From assembly GCF_003938605.1 (NCBI RefSeq), contig NZ_RHWX01000008.1:62001-126000 (forward strand): a stretch of DNA of 64,000 nt. Reading direction: 5' to 3'. This DNA comes from Brevundimonas sp. 357. GTDB lineage: Bacteria > Pseudomonadota > Alphaproteobacteria > Caulobacterales > Caulobacteraceae. Below, piece after piece: positions 7,876-15,899 of this stretch. The position numbers were made by a program, and so were the translations under genes. Position 1 is the stretch's first letter. The number at the start of each line of letters is the position of its first letter. The notes below the pieces were generated by a model. That model was not told the origin of the DNA. It made no database searches and worked only from the letters and a program-made list of their open reading frames with translations.

Positions 7876-9384
7876 TCAGCTGGAGGTTGATCTGGCCCTG
7901 AGGCGCGCTAGGACTTCCGCCGGCGTGTTGGGTTCGACGACCGGCAGTGAACGCTCGAACACGCGCAGAACCGGCTTGGACCTCTGCACCGGACGAGACG
8001 GATCGTGGAAAGGATTGACATCATACAGGCCGGCGAACACCGGGTCGGCCCGGTAGTTCGGCAACCGGGCGATCACCGGCATATCTCCGGACAACTGCAG
8101 CAGAATCTCATCGTCCTCGAGGTCCAGCAACTGCTCGGGCGAGCCGAAGCCGACCAGGCGCGCCATCGACTCGGCCGCCAGCATGGTGTTGGCTCCGAAG
8201 CACTGCACAGCGCGGCAGTTGTTGACCATGGTCTGCCAATCCCGCGGGTAGAGATTCTGCAACTGGCTTGAATCCTGCCAGAAACTCCAAGTCTGCAGGC
8301 CGTAGCCGCGCATGAGGGTGATGGCCCGCCGCAGGTCGTCGAACGCCCCGAGCTGGGCGGCCTCGTCAAGGATGAACAGCGTCGATTTCGGCGGCCGGCC
8401 GCTGCGGCCTGAGATCAGCGTCATCAAGGTGTGCACCCACAGCCGCAACAACCGGCCGTGGCTTTCGAGCATGTGCGGCGGCAGCACCAGATAGATCGAC
8501 AGCGGATCGCCGCGCTGCACCGCGCCCAGATCGAAGCTGGTTGTTCTCAGCGAGGGGGCGATCATTCCCGAACGCGCGATGTCGACGAGATTCTGGGAGA
8601 AGGAGAGGATCCCGCCGAGGGTCGAGACCGCGCCGATCCGGAGCATCCGGCCGATGTCGCGCGCCTCGGCGTTGCGCGAGGCCTCCAGCGCCGCCAGCAC
8701 GGTGCCGCCCAGACTGCTGACGGCGTCCCGGCGTTCGGTCGCGGCGCTGTAGAGTCCGATCTCGCCGACCGCCTGGTTGACCAGGGTGCGCACGGTCTCC
8801 AGGCAGCGGCTGGCGGGCGGGAGGTCGCTCATCACGTGCAGCACCACGCCGAGGACGAACGTCGCCCCGCGTTCGCGCCAATAACCGCCGTCGCTGGCGT
8901 CTGTCTCGACATCAGGATTGGCCAGAACCGAGACCATGGCCATGGCGTCATCGACGAGCGTCGAGCTCTCCGGGTCCAGGATGTCGAGCGGGTTCAATGA
9001 GGCGGAGGGCAGGCCGGTCACGCCCATGGGGTCGATGACCGCCACCTCCTGCCCGAGTTCGCGCCGACGGCGTACGGTCATCAGGGCGTTCTCGCCCTTG
9101 GGATCGACGACGATGACCGGTCCGTCGAAGCGCAGCAGGGCCGGGACGATGCAGCCGGTGCCCTTGCCGGCGCCGGTTGGGGCGATGGTCATCAGGTGCC
9201 CCTCGCGTTCCATCAGGATAGGCGCGACCACAGCCGCCGCCGGGGCGGCGGCCGCGGCGGCTCCGAACTTGAAGCCGATCGGCTGGCGTCGGTGCCAACG
9301 CTCAAGGGACCAGCCGACAATCAGGCCCGGCTCGTCGATGCTGTCGGGCAGGGTGAGCTCGCTATCGATCGGGATCAAGCTCAT
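7876..9384 (-). CDS. Orphan VirD4/TraG-like ATPase without membrane domain
   Basis: A 502-residue protein with a Walker A (APTGAGKG, residues about 68-75), a VVDPKGEN motif (about 92-99) and a Walker B with following Glu (FILDEAAQLG, about 337-346). These are the hallmarks of type IV coupling proteins (VirD4/TraG/TraD), hexameric motors that feed DNA or protein into secretion channels. The usual N-terminal two-helix membrane domain is missing: only an Ala-rich, weakly hydrophobic patch (about 41-55) precedes Walker A. No relaxase, VirB or mating-pair genes are nearby. It overlaps the upstream gene as ATGA, implying coupled synthesis of the two proteins. Confidence 0.75.
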   Translation of the reverse strand: MSLIPIDSELTLPDSIDEPGLIVGWSLERWHRRQPIGFKFGAAAAAAPAAAVVAPILMEREGHLMTIAPTGAGKGTGCIVPALLRFDGPVIVVDPKGENALMTVRRRRELGQEVAVIDPMGVTGLPSASLNPLDILDPESSTLVDDAMAMVSVLANPDVETDASDGGYWRERGATFVLGVVLHVMSDLPPASRCLETVRTLVNQAVGEIGLYSAATERRDAVSSLGGTVLAALEASRNAEARDIGRMLRIGAVSTLGGILSFSQNLVDIARSGMIAPSLRTTSFDLGAVQRGDPLSIYLVLPPHMLESHGRLLRLWVHTLMTLISGRSGRPPKSTLFILDEAAQLGAFDDLRRAITLMRGYGLQTWSFWQDSSQLQNLYPRDWQTMVNNCRAVQCFGANTMLAAESMARLVGFGSPEQLLDLEDDEILLQLSGDMPVIARLPNYRADPVFAGLYDVNPFHDPSRPVQRSKPVLRVFERSLPVVEPNTPAEVLARLRARSTSS

Positions 9385-10889
9385 GAGGTCGCTTCCTTCG
9401 GTTCCAGAATGACGAAAAGGCCGTCCATGCGTTCGCTCAGCACAGGGACGCCGTCAGCCAGCAAGGTGTCGTCGATCATCTCAACGAAGCCGTCCGGGGC
9501 CAGGGCCAAGCCGGTCGCGAAGAACCCTTGCCGGTGACAGACCACCAGCAGGAACAGCCAGCGGCCCTCGGCGTCGAAACCGGCTGGCTCTATGGCGCGG
9601 GCGTGGCCCGTGCAGAGGTCGCGCAAAAGGGCGGCGTCCGCAGCCCGGTCCGCCAAGTCCTCGAAGGATTCCGTCGGCTGGAATCGCTCCCCCTCATGGC
9701 GAACGCAGTTCATGAAGAGCCGTATGTAGTCCAACCGCGCGCCCTCGTCCTGAAGGTGCGGGCCGACGGCGTCGTTCAGCTCGTGGATCCAGGCCGAGGT
9801 TCCGTCGACGGCCAGAACCTTGTTCTCGGTCAGTACGAACGAGGCGATTCCGGTCGCGCCGCCGCTGACCCGGCCTTGGGTCTCGATCAGCATCACGCCG
9901 CCGTGGCAGCGCAGCGCCAGGGTTCGGACCCGATCGCAGAAGCCGGCCAGCGGGAAGGGCGCGCGCGCCGAGCCGACGCGGTGGTGCGCGCCGATCAGGC
10001 GCAGTACCTCGGCCGCCGCCTCGGGTTTCAGGTCAGTCCAGTCCCCAGGCATGCCGGGCGATCGGCTCCACGGCTCACGCGGGCAGCGCACGGCGTTCGC
10101 CAGCCGCGCTGCGTCCACCGGGGTCAGGGGCCAGCCTTCGTTGCGCGTCTGCGGCCAGGCGAGGGCCAGCTTGCCGGACCACACCGCGCCCGCCATGGGG
10201 GGCAGATCATCCAGTTCGCGACCGACCACCATGCGATAGGCGTCCTGGGCGGCGACATGGAAAACCGGATCCGCGGTCACGCCGTCGATGAGCATCGGAG
10301 GAAAGGGCTTTTCGCCCTGCACCGGGAGTTCGAGCTTCTGAAGCAGAGGCATAAGTTCGCTCAGGCGTGGGCCCAGCTGGGCGTTGGGAGCGATCTTCAG
10401 CAGTCGCTGCACGCGCCGGAGCTGCTGAGCGTCCCGAAGCAGGCGGTTCTTCAGCGCGCCGTCGGCCGCAGGGAGCGCCTGCATCAGCTCCGCCACATGC
10501 CCAAGGAGATAGCCGGCGACCTCGGCGTTGGGCCACATGCGCTCGGTGAGGGTGAAGAAGCGCCCGCCAAGATCAGTCGGGGTTAGAACCCGGGACGAGT
10601 TGCGCAGGGGCGCTTGAGCGACCGCCTCGGCCATCTTGCGGCACACCTTGGCTTCCTCTGCCAACGTCCTGCGCGCTTCTGCGGCGTCGCTCTCGATCGA
10701 GTCGAGAAAACTCGCGGCGAACCGGAGCGCATCGCCGGCGAGCACGCCCACGGTGTCGCCCTCTCGGCGGGCGGGATCGAGCTCCGGCGTTTGCGGAGCG
10801 GCCTTGGCGTGCATGCTTTTTTCTCCTGCCTTGGACGATATCGAGGACGCCTCGCGGACTAGGGCGCCGTCAAGGAGACGGATGCGCAT
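9381..10889 (-). CDS. Unknown protein translationally coupled to the VirD4-like ATPase
   Basis: 502 residues from the ATG at 10889 (AAAGGAA upstream). No signal peptide or membrane helix is seen. The N-terminal third is helix-rich and charged (ESDAAEARRTLAEEAKVC); the C-terminal half is mixed alpha/beta, with FVLTENKVLAVDGTSAWIHE and LLVVCHRQGFFATGLALAPD. I recognise no domain or catalytic motif. Its stop codon overlaps the ATPase start by four bases, the strongest hint that it is a partner, adaptor or substrate-recruiting subunit of that ATPase. Upstream lies the coiled-coil membrane gene, 17 bases away, so four minus-strand genes probably share one transcript. Confidence 0.6.
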   Translation of the reverse strand: MRIRLLDGALVREASSISSKAGEKSMHAKAAPQTPELDPARREGDTVGVLAGDALRFAASFLDSIESDAAEARRTLAEEAKVCRKMAEAVAQAPLRNSSRVLTPTDLGGRFFTLTERMWPNAEVAGYLLGHVAELMQALPAADGALKNRLLRDAQQLRRVQRLLKIAPNAQLGPRLSELMPLLQKLELPVQGEKPFPPMLIDGVTADPVFHVAAQDAYRMVVGRELDDLPPMAGAVWSGKLALAWPQTRNEGWPLTPVDAARLANAVRCPREPWSRSPGMPGDWTDLKPEAAAEVLRLIGAHHRVGSARAPFPLAGFCDRVRTLALRCHGGVMLIETQGRVSGGATGIASFVLTENKVLAVDGTSAWIHELNDAVGPHLQDEGARLDYIRLFMNCVRHEGERFQPTESFEDLADRAADAALLRDLCTGHARAIEPAGFDAEGRWLFLLVVCHRQGFFATGLALAPDGFVEMIDDTLLADGVPVLSERMDGLFVILEPKEATS

Positions 10890-10906
10890 GGCGGTTCCTT
10901 TCAGAG

Positions 10907-11827
10907 TCAGGTTCGTCCAAGGGGATTGCGGACCAGGCCCAGGCCGGAGGCGATCAGGCCCGCGCCCGCGGCGAGCAGAAGCCACGGCCCGATCTCGACC
11001 GAGATGAGCGCTTCCGCCCGGGCGGCAGCGGCTTCGCCGAGCGGGTTCATGGCCGAGAACAGGCCCAGGATCGCGGACCGCAACAGGAAGGTCAGGCCGC
11101 CCGCGAGGATGGCGGCGGCGCCCGCCGCCAGTTCCCAGGGGCGCAGCGCCGCGCCCGCCCAGGCCTGCCAGATCAGCCACAGGGCTGCGAGCACGGCCGC
11201 GAAGCGCAGGATCAGAGCGGTGTCCACGGTCTTCAGGAAGTCGACCGCGCCCAGGCCCTTGCGGACTTCGGCGCGTTGCTCCTCCAGCGATGCGATGCGG
11301 TCGCCGACGTTGCCATAGCCGTAGACGCTGTCCGGGGCGCCGGAACCGCCGCGCGCGGCTTCGGTCTTGAAGCGGGCGAGGTCGCGCTCCAGGTCGGCCA
11401 GGCGGCGCCGGCCGTGCTCGGCCTGCTCCAGGTTCAATCCCGCGGCGGTCGTGACCTTGTCCAGCCCTACTTGGGAAACCGTCAGCGCCGGCGAAGACAG
11501 GGCGGGCAGGAAGAAGGCGACCAACACCAGGATCGCCAGAGGCAAGGCCAAGGTTCCCTTGAACAGGCCGATGACCTTCTCGCCCCCGGACGACCGGGCC
11601 AGGGCCTCGACCGAAGCCGCGCCTGCGCCGACGCCGGCAAAGGCGCCCACGGCCGGATAGACGTCGCGCGCCGCGCCGCCCTCGACCTCGAAATCGACGA
11701 CGGCTCCAACGGAGGCGGGCCGTTCGCCGCGCCAGTCGGCGATGACATAGCGATAGCGCTTGCCGTCGTCGCCCGTGATGGCGCCGGTCAACTCCCCGGC
11801 TGCGACGCCCAAAATCTTGCCCTTCAT
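10907..11827 (-). CDS. Membrane protein with N-terminal OB-like domain and coiled coil
   Basis: 306 residues, start supported by AGGAGGAAG. Residues 1-52 (MKGKILGVAAGELTGAITGD and on to DFEVEGG) resemble the short OB-like/cold-shock-like domain found at the N-terminus of some TM2 or YccF-type bacterial membrane proteins. A hydrophobic segment (about 90-112) is followed by a charged, heptad-like stretch (about 128-175: LEQAEHGRRRLADLERDLAR) and then three more hydrophobic segments. The coiled coil lies between membrane segments and is probably periplasmic or cytoplasmic in a loop. Part of the four-gene minus-strand set; function unknown. Confidence 0.6.
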   Translation of the reverse strand: MKGKILGVAAGELTGAITGDDGKRYRYVIADWRGERPASVGAVVDFEVEGGAARDVYPAVGAFAGVGAGAASVEALARSSGGEKVIGLFKGTLALPLAILVLVAFFLPALSSPALTVSQVGLDKVTTAAGLNLEQAEHGRRRLADLERDLARFKTEAARGGSGAPDSVYGYGNVGDRIASLEEQRAEVRKGLGAVDFLKTVDTALILRFAAVLAALWLIWQAWAGAALRPWELAAGAAAILAGGLTFLLRSAILGLFSAMNPLGEAAAARAEALISVEIGPWLLLAAGAGLIASGLGLVRNPLGRT

Positions 11828-11856
11828 GGTTCTTCCTCCTGTTCGGAATTGTTGCG

Positions 11857-12168
11857 TCAGGCCGGTTGGGGGGCCGCCGTGAACTCCGCCAGGACGTCGT
11901 CGACCAGGCGGATGTTCTTCTGGGCTCGGCCGATCACCCACCAGCCGATCAGGGCCATGGCGATGCCCGCCGGTATGCCGAGAATGGTGAGGCAGACGAG
12001 GACGCCCGAGATGATCAGCCCCCATCCGCCCCGGACCGCTGTTCTTGACGTCTGGATCAACGCAGCCTTGACGGACGCCAGCACGTCCAGGTCTGTGGAT
12101 CCGGCGCGCTTGAACGCGCCGAGCGCGGCGGATCGTTCGATCCGGTTCGGGAAAAGCGGGTTCTCCAT
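11857..12168 (-). CDS. Small two-helix membrane protein
   Basis: 103 residues, start supported by GGAGGCCGAG upstream. A soluble N-terminus of about 45 residues precedes two adjacent hydrophobic segments (about 47-78: GLIISGVLVCLTILGIPAGI and on) with a short turn, then a polar tail (QKNIRLVDDVLAEF). I do not recognise a specific family. It is the first gene of the leftward set, 29 bases before the OB/coiled-coil gene, and lies divergent from the kinase fusion gene. Confidence 0.6.
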   Translation of the reverse strand: MENPLFPNRIERSAALGAFKRAGSTDLDVLASVKAALIQTSRTAVRGGWGLIISGVLVCLTILGIPAGIAMALIGWWVIGRAQKNIRLVDDVLAEFTAAPQPA

Positions 12169-12282
12169 GCCTCTCGGCCTCCGTGACAGAGCGCGCCTCT
12201 CGCGCTTTCAGGAGGTCAGCCTGGCCGGATCGCCCCGCCCGGTCCTAAAGCCGAGCTAAAGAAGTTCTGAAGTCGTCAGCCG

Positions 12283-12297
12283 ACGCTCGCCGAGCGT
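12283..12297. promoter_or_regulatory. Inverted repeat in the divergent promoter region
   Basis: ACGCTC-GCC-GAGCGT lies in the 190-base gap between the divergent membrane gene (start 12168) and the kinase fusion gene (start 12359). A candidate operator, possibly for the fusion protein's own winged-helix domain, though such domains more often bind direct repeats. Confidence 0.3.
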
Positions 12298-12358
12298 TGC
12301 CATGCTGGACCGGGCTCCCGTAGGCTGCCGGATCGCAACGGGCATTCGAGGTGGGCTC

Positions 12359-15082
12359 ATGACAGAAGGCGGTTCCGGACCGCGCCGGAGACGGCGCAGG
12401 TGGCGCTTTGCGGACGCGGTGTTCGATGAGGCCGCCTGGAGCCTGTCCGTCGCCGGCCGGCTCGTGGAGCTGGAAGGCAAGCCGCTTCAGGTCTTGCACG
12501 AACTGCTGCTCAGCGCCGGCGAGGCTGTGACGAAGGCGGAGCTCTTCGATACGGTCTGGCCTGGCGTCCATGTGGTGGAGGCCTCCCTGACCACGGCCGT
12601 GTCCAAACTCCGCGGGGCTCTAGGCGAGCAGGGAGGCGACATCGTTCAGACCCTGCCCCGGATCGGCTACCGTATAGGCGTTCCGGTCGAGATTGAGCAG
12701 TTGTCGACGCCGCTGGCGCCGCGCTTCGCCTTCGCACCGGGGGATACTGTCCCGGGCCGTCCGCAGTGGGTGCTTGAGGAGGCGTTGGGCGACAGCGGCG
12801 CGGGCGACGTCTGGCGGGCGCGTCACCAGAAGGTGGACGAGACGCGTATCTTCAAGTTCGCCGATGCGCCGGATCGTCTGCGCAGCCTGCGCCGCGAGGT
12901 CGCGCTGTTCCGACTGATGCGCAACGTGCTGGGTGATCGGCGGCCCTGCGTCGATATCCTGGAGTGGAATTTCGACGCGCCGCCCTACTTCATCGAAGCG
13001 GCGGACGCCGGACGGGACATGCGCGCCTGGGCAGGCGGCCTGGCGGGCGGGCTGACCGCCATGGCGCTGGATCGCCGGATCGCGGTCGTCGCCGACCTGG
13101 CGCGCGCCGTGGCCGCCGCGCACGGCGCCGGGGTTCTGCACAAGGATCTCAAGCCCGCCAACGTGCTGATCGAGACGCCGCCGGACGGGAATCCCGTCGT
13201 CCGTCTCGCCGATTTCGGCAGCGGCTGGCTGCTCGATCAGGCGGCGTTGGACCTGCACGGCATCTCGGGCGGCGGCTTTCCCCCGGGGGAGAACGAAGCC
13301 TCGACCCGCTCCGACACCGCCGCCTATCGCGCCCCCGAGGTGGCGCAGGGCGCCGCGCCGGGCATGGCCGCGGACATCTACGCCCTGGGGCTGATCCTCT
13401 ATCAGATGATCGTCGGCGACCTGGATCGGCCGCTCGCCGCCGGCTGGGAAGGGGAGGTGGGCGATCTTCTCCTGCGCGAGGACATCGCCCTGGCCGCCGC
13501 CGGCGATCCGAGCCGACGGCTGGAGTCCGCCTCGCTGCTGGCCGAGCGGCTCGATACGCTCGAACTACGGCGCAAGGCGCGCGCCGAGGCCGAGGCGGAA
13601 GCGGAGAGGCGCGAGGCGGAACGCCGCCGCGAGGATGCGCGCGCCACTCGGCGTCCATGGATCCGGCTGGCCGTCGGGCTCGGCGCCGTGGGCCTTGCCG
13701 CGACCTCGACGGCGGCGCTGGTCGCTGTCAACCAGAGGAACGAGGCCCGGGCCCAGACGGCGGCGGCCGAGGCCAGCTACGCCTTCCTGGTGGACGACCT
13801 GCTGGGACAGGCCAATCCGCTGTCCGGTTCGGCCGCGGAGGAGACGTTGGCGGCCGCGGCGCTGCGTGCGCGCTCCACCGTCGACGCCCGCTTCGCCCGC
13901 CAGCCGGAAGTGGCTGCTGGCCTGCACCTGTCGCTGGCCACCGCCTTCGTCCAGCGTGGACAGTATGACGAGGCGCGTCGATCGTTCCGCCTGGCCGCCG
14001 CCGCCTATGAGAGGGCGGGACTGCAGGAGTCGCCCGCGGCGGCCCGCGCCCGGTTGCTGCATGCCCGGGCCGAGGCGTTGTCGGCCCAACCCGGAGGGTT
14101 GGCCGCGGCCAAGACTCTCGCCGCCGCGGAGCGTCGTCGTCTGGGCTCGGCCGCCGACAAGGGCATGCTCGGCTTCCACCTCGCGCAGGCCGAGGCGGTG
14201 ATCGGCTTCTTCGAAGATCTCGACGCCTCCAACGCCGCCTTCGCGCGGGCCCTGGCCATCGCCGAAACCCGGCCGGCGGGGCTATCCGAGCGCGACGTGC
14301 TGCTGGTTCGTCAGCAGCAGGCCGTCGTGCTGATGCGCCTGGGTCGTCCAGCCGAAGCCCTTCCCCTGACGCTTCGGGTGGCGGCCGAATGGACCCAAGC
14401 GCTTGGAGCCGAGCACGCCAACACCCTGATCGCCCGTCAACATGTGGCTCAAGCTAAGCTGATGACGGGCGAGCTGAGCCAGGCCCTGGCCGAGGCCGAC
14501 GCCCTGCTGCCGTTGATGGCTGATCGGTTCGGCCGGAACAGTCGCTACACGCTTGGCCTTCAGTCGACCCGCTACGAAGCCCTGGCTGCGATGGGCCGCT
14601 ATGCACAGGCGGCCAGTGCTGCTGAAGCGGTCTGGAAGGGAGCGGAGATCAGCCAGGGGCCGAATGCGCATCAGACGCTCGTCGGGCTCAACGACCTCGG
14701 AGCCGTTCTGTGCCGGACTGACGACCGACGCCGAGGTCTGCACTATCTCGATCAGGCCTATCGCGCCTCTCGCGAAGGGTTCGGCGATGACTATCCCCTG
14801 ACCCACGTCATTCGGTTCTATCTCGGGGAGTGTTTGGTGCTGGATCGGCGGTACGGCGAAGCGGAGCAGCTTCTGACCCAGGTCGATCGCGCGCGGGTGG
14901 GGGAACTGGTCGGCGACCCGTCCTGGGGCGTGATGTTGGACTTGGCGCTGGCCGAGATCGCTCAAGCGAAAGGCGATCAAGTCGCGCTGAATGGTCTGGC
15001 GCCGCGCCTCGCGGATTTAAAGGAAGGTGGAACTCCGCCTTTCGAACGCCGCCGTTACGCGGCAATCATGGGCGCCAGTTGA
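12359..15082 (+). CDS. Winged-helix / Ser-Thr kinase / TM / TPR fusion protein
   Basis: 907 residues from ATG at 12359 (GAGGTG upstream). Domains in order: an OmpR/PhoB-type winged helix (about 13-108, including VTKAELFDTVWPGVHVVEAS and PRIGYRI); a Hanks-type protein kinase (about 135-400) with a degenerate Gly loop (LGDSGAGD, 143-150), Lys166, HKDLKPAN (261-268), DFG (285-287) and RAPE (324-327); a Glu/Arg-rich linker (401-431); one membrane segment (about 433-457); and a long TPR-like region (458-900). The catalytic residues look intact. The order implies DNA binding and kinase in the cytoplasm with the TPR part in the periplasm, if the helix inserts as expected. Likely regulator of the divergent ATPase/membrane gene set. 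Confidence 0.8.
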   Translation: MTEGGSGPRRRRRRWRFADAVFDEAAWSLSVAGRLVELEGKPLQVLHELLLSAGEAVTKAELFDTVWPGVHVVEASLTTAVSKLRGALGEQGGDIVQTLPRIGYRIGVPVEIEQLSTPLAPRFAFAPGDTVPGRPQWVLEEALGDSGAGDVWRARHQKVDETRIFKFADAPDRLRSLRREVALFRLMRNVLGDRRPCVDILEWNFDAPPYFIEAADAGRDMRAWAGGLAGGLTAMALDRRIAVVADLARAVAAAHGAGVLHKDLKPANVLIETPPDGNPVVRLADFGSGWLLDQAALDLHGISGGGFPPGENEASTRSDTAAYRAPEVAQGAAPGMAADIYALGLILYQMIVGDLDRPLAAGWEGEVGDLLLREDIALAAAGDPSRRLESASLLAERLDTLELRRKARAEAEAEAERREAERRREDARATRRPWIRLAVGLGAVGLAATSTAALVAVNQRNEARAQTAAAEASYAFLVDDLLGQANPLSGSAAEETLAAAALRARSTVDARFARQPEVAAGLHLSLATAFVQRGQYDEARRSFRLAAAAYERAGLQESPAAARARLLHARAEALSAQPGGLAAAKTLAAAERRRLGSAADKGMLGFHLAQAEAVIGFFEDLDASNAAFARALAIAETRPAGLSERDVLLVRQQQAVVLMRLGRPAEALPLTLRVAAEWTQALGAEHANTLIARQHVAQAKLMTGELSQALAEADALLPLMADRFGRNSRYTLGLQSTRYEALAAMGRYAQAASAAEAVWKGAEISQGPNAHQTLVGLNDLGAVLCRTDDRRRGLHYLDQAYRASREGFGDDYPLTHVIRFYLGECLVLDRRYGEAEQLLTQVDRARVGELVGDPSWGVMLDLALAEIAQAKGDQVALNGLAPRLADLKEGGTPPFERRRYAAIMGAS

Positions 15083-15210
15083 TGTCAGATTCACGGTTCA
15101 GGAAAGTCAGAAACGCCGCGGTAGGGTGTTCTGAACTGGGCCTTTATACAGGAACGAACGGCTAGACTATCGGCTTGGAGTTGTTGTCAATACGCCTCGA
15201 ATACGGACGC

Positions 15211-15340
15211 CTCGCGCGGCGAGTGCAAGAGCTTGCTGAATGACCGGGCGCTCCTCGCCACCGCCCGGTCGAAGAGATCGACCTGGTCCAGCGCATCTAT
15301 CGGATGTTCGTACTCACGGTGCAGTTTGGACGGCCTTGTT
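15211..15340 (+). pseudogene. Serine-recombinase fragment
   Basis: Two neighbouring frames together read like a linker segment of a large serine recombinase: GECKSLLNDRALLA in one frame, then VEEIDLVQRIYRMFV after a frame change near 15270. In intact enzymes this stretch lies just before the Recombinase domain. No catalytic resolvase domain is present. It lies between the kinase fusion gene and a decayed phosphatase, so it marks another old mobile-element junction. The assignment is from family resemblance of about 30 residues and needs a search. Confidence 0.45.
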
Positions 15341-15359
15341 GGGTTAGCGAGCTATGGTT

Positions 15360-15894
15360 TCTTCTCTGAGGCTCTGAAGTTCACGACGTGCGGAAGCGAA
15401 GTCGCGCTGGAAGGCCGGATCGGCTTTCAGGCGGGCGACCATGGCGGCGCCGACAAGGCGGCCGGCTCGGGTTGGCGGGCTTCAGCGCCGCCAGGGCCTG
15501 GGTCAGGCGGTCGCGGGCGGCGGGGAAGCCGTCCCAAGTGTCGGTCCAGTAGCGCGTGTCAGGGCCGCCGTCCCCGAACCGAAGTCCCGCCATCACCAGG
15601 TTCGGCGATCGTACGGCCCGAGGCGACCAGGGTGCGGAAGCTTTCGTCGGCGGCGATGTCCCAGCGTACCGGAACCGCCTCGCTCATGCCGCCCATACCG
15701 TCGGGCGCGACCGGATCGACGGCCAGTCGGGTCCAGATGACGAAGCCGTCCGGGGCGGGATCGCCGCTGGCGACGCCCAGGGGGAATACATAGGCGCCGC
15801 CTGCCTGGGCCCGACCGAAATGCAGGACGGCGGGCGCGGCGACCAGGCCGCCCAGAAGGGCGCGGCGATCCAGGCGAGGCAGTGGATGGTTCAT
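15360..15894 (-). pseudogene. Decayed PhoD-like alkaline phosphatase
   Basis: The start at 15894 encodes a Tat-type leader (LDRRALLGG) and then the PhoD N-terminal domain signature (FPLGVASGDPAPDGFVIWTR). The frame then jumps: from about 15596 another frame gives DTRYWTDTWDGFPAARDRL, which belongs to the C-terminal third of PhoD, and a third frame gives VARLKADPAFQRDFASARRE. The central phosphoesterase region with its metal ligands is missing. PhoD enzymes are exported phosphodiesterases/monoesterases of about 500 residues; this copy should be inactive. It is next to an intact metallophosphoesterase and a TonB receptor. Confidence 0.75.
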
Positions 15895-15899
15895 GGCGC

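Noticed and set aside
7876..9384. Part of a conjugative element
   Set aside because: Although VirD4-like, there is no relaxase, VirB/Trb gene, oriT-like repeat or partition gene nearby.
15233..15793. A 186-codon plus-strand frame
   Set aside because: Only its beginning resembles a recombinase; the rest is antisense to the decayed phoD.
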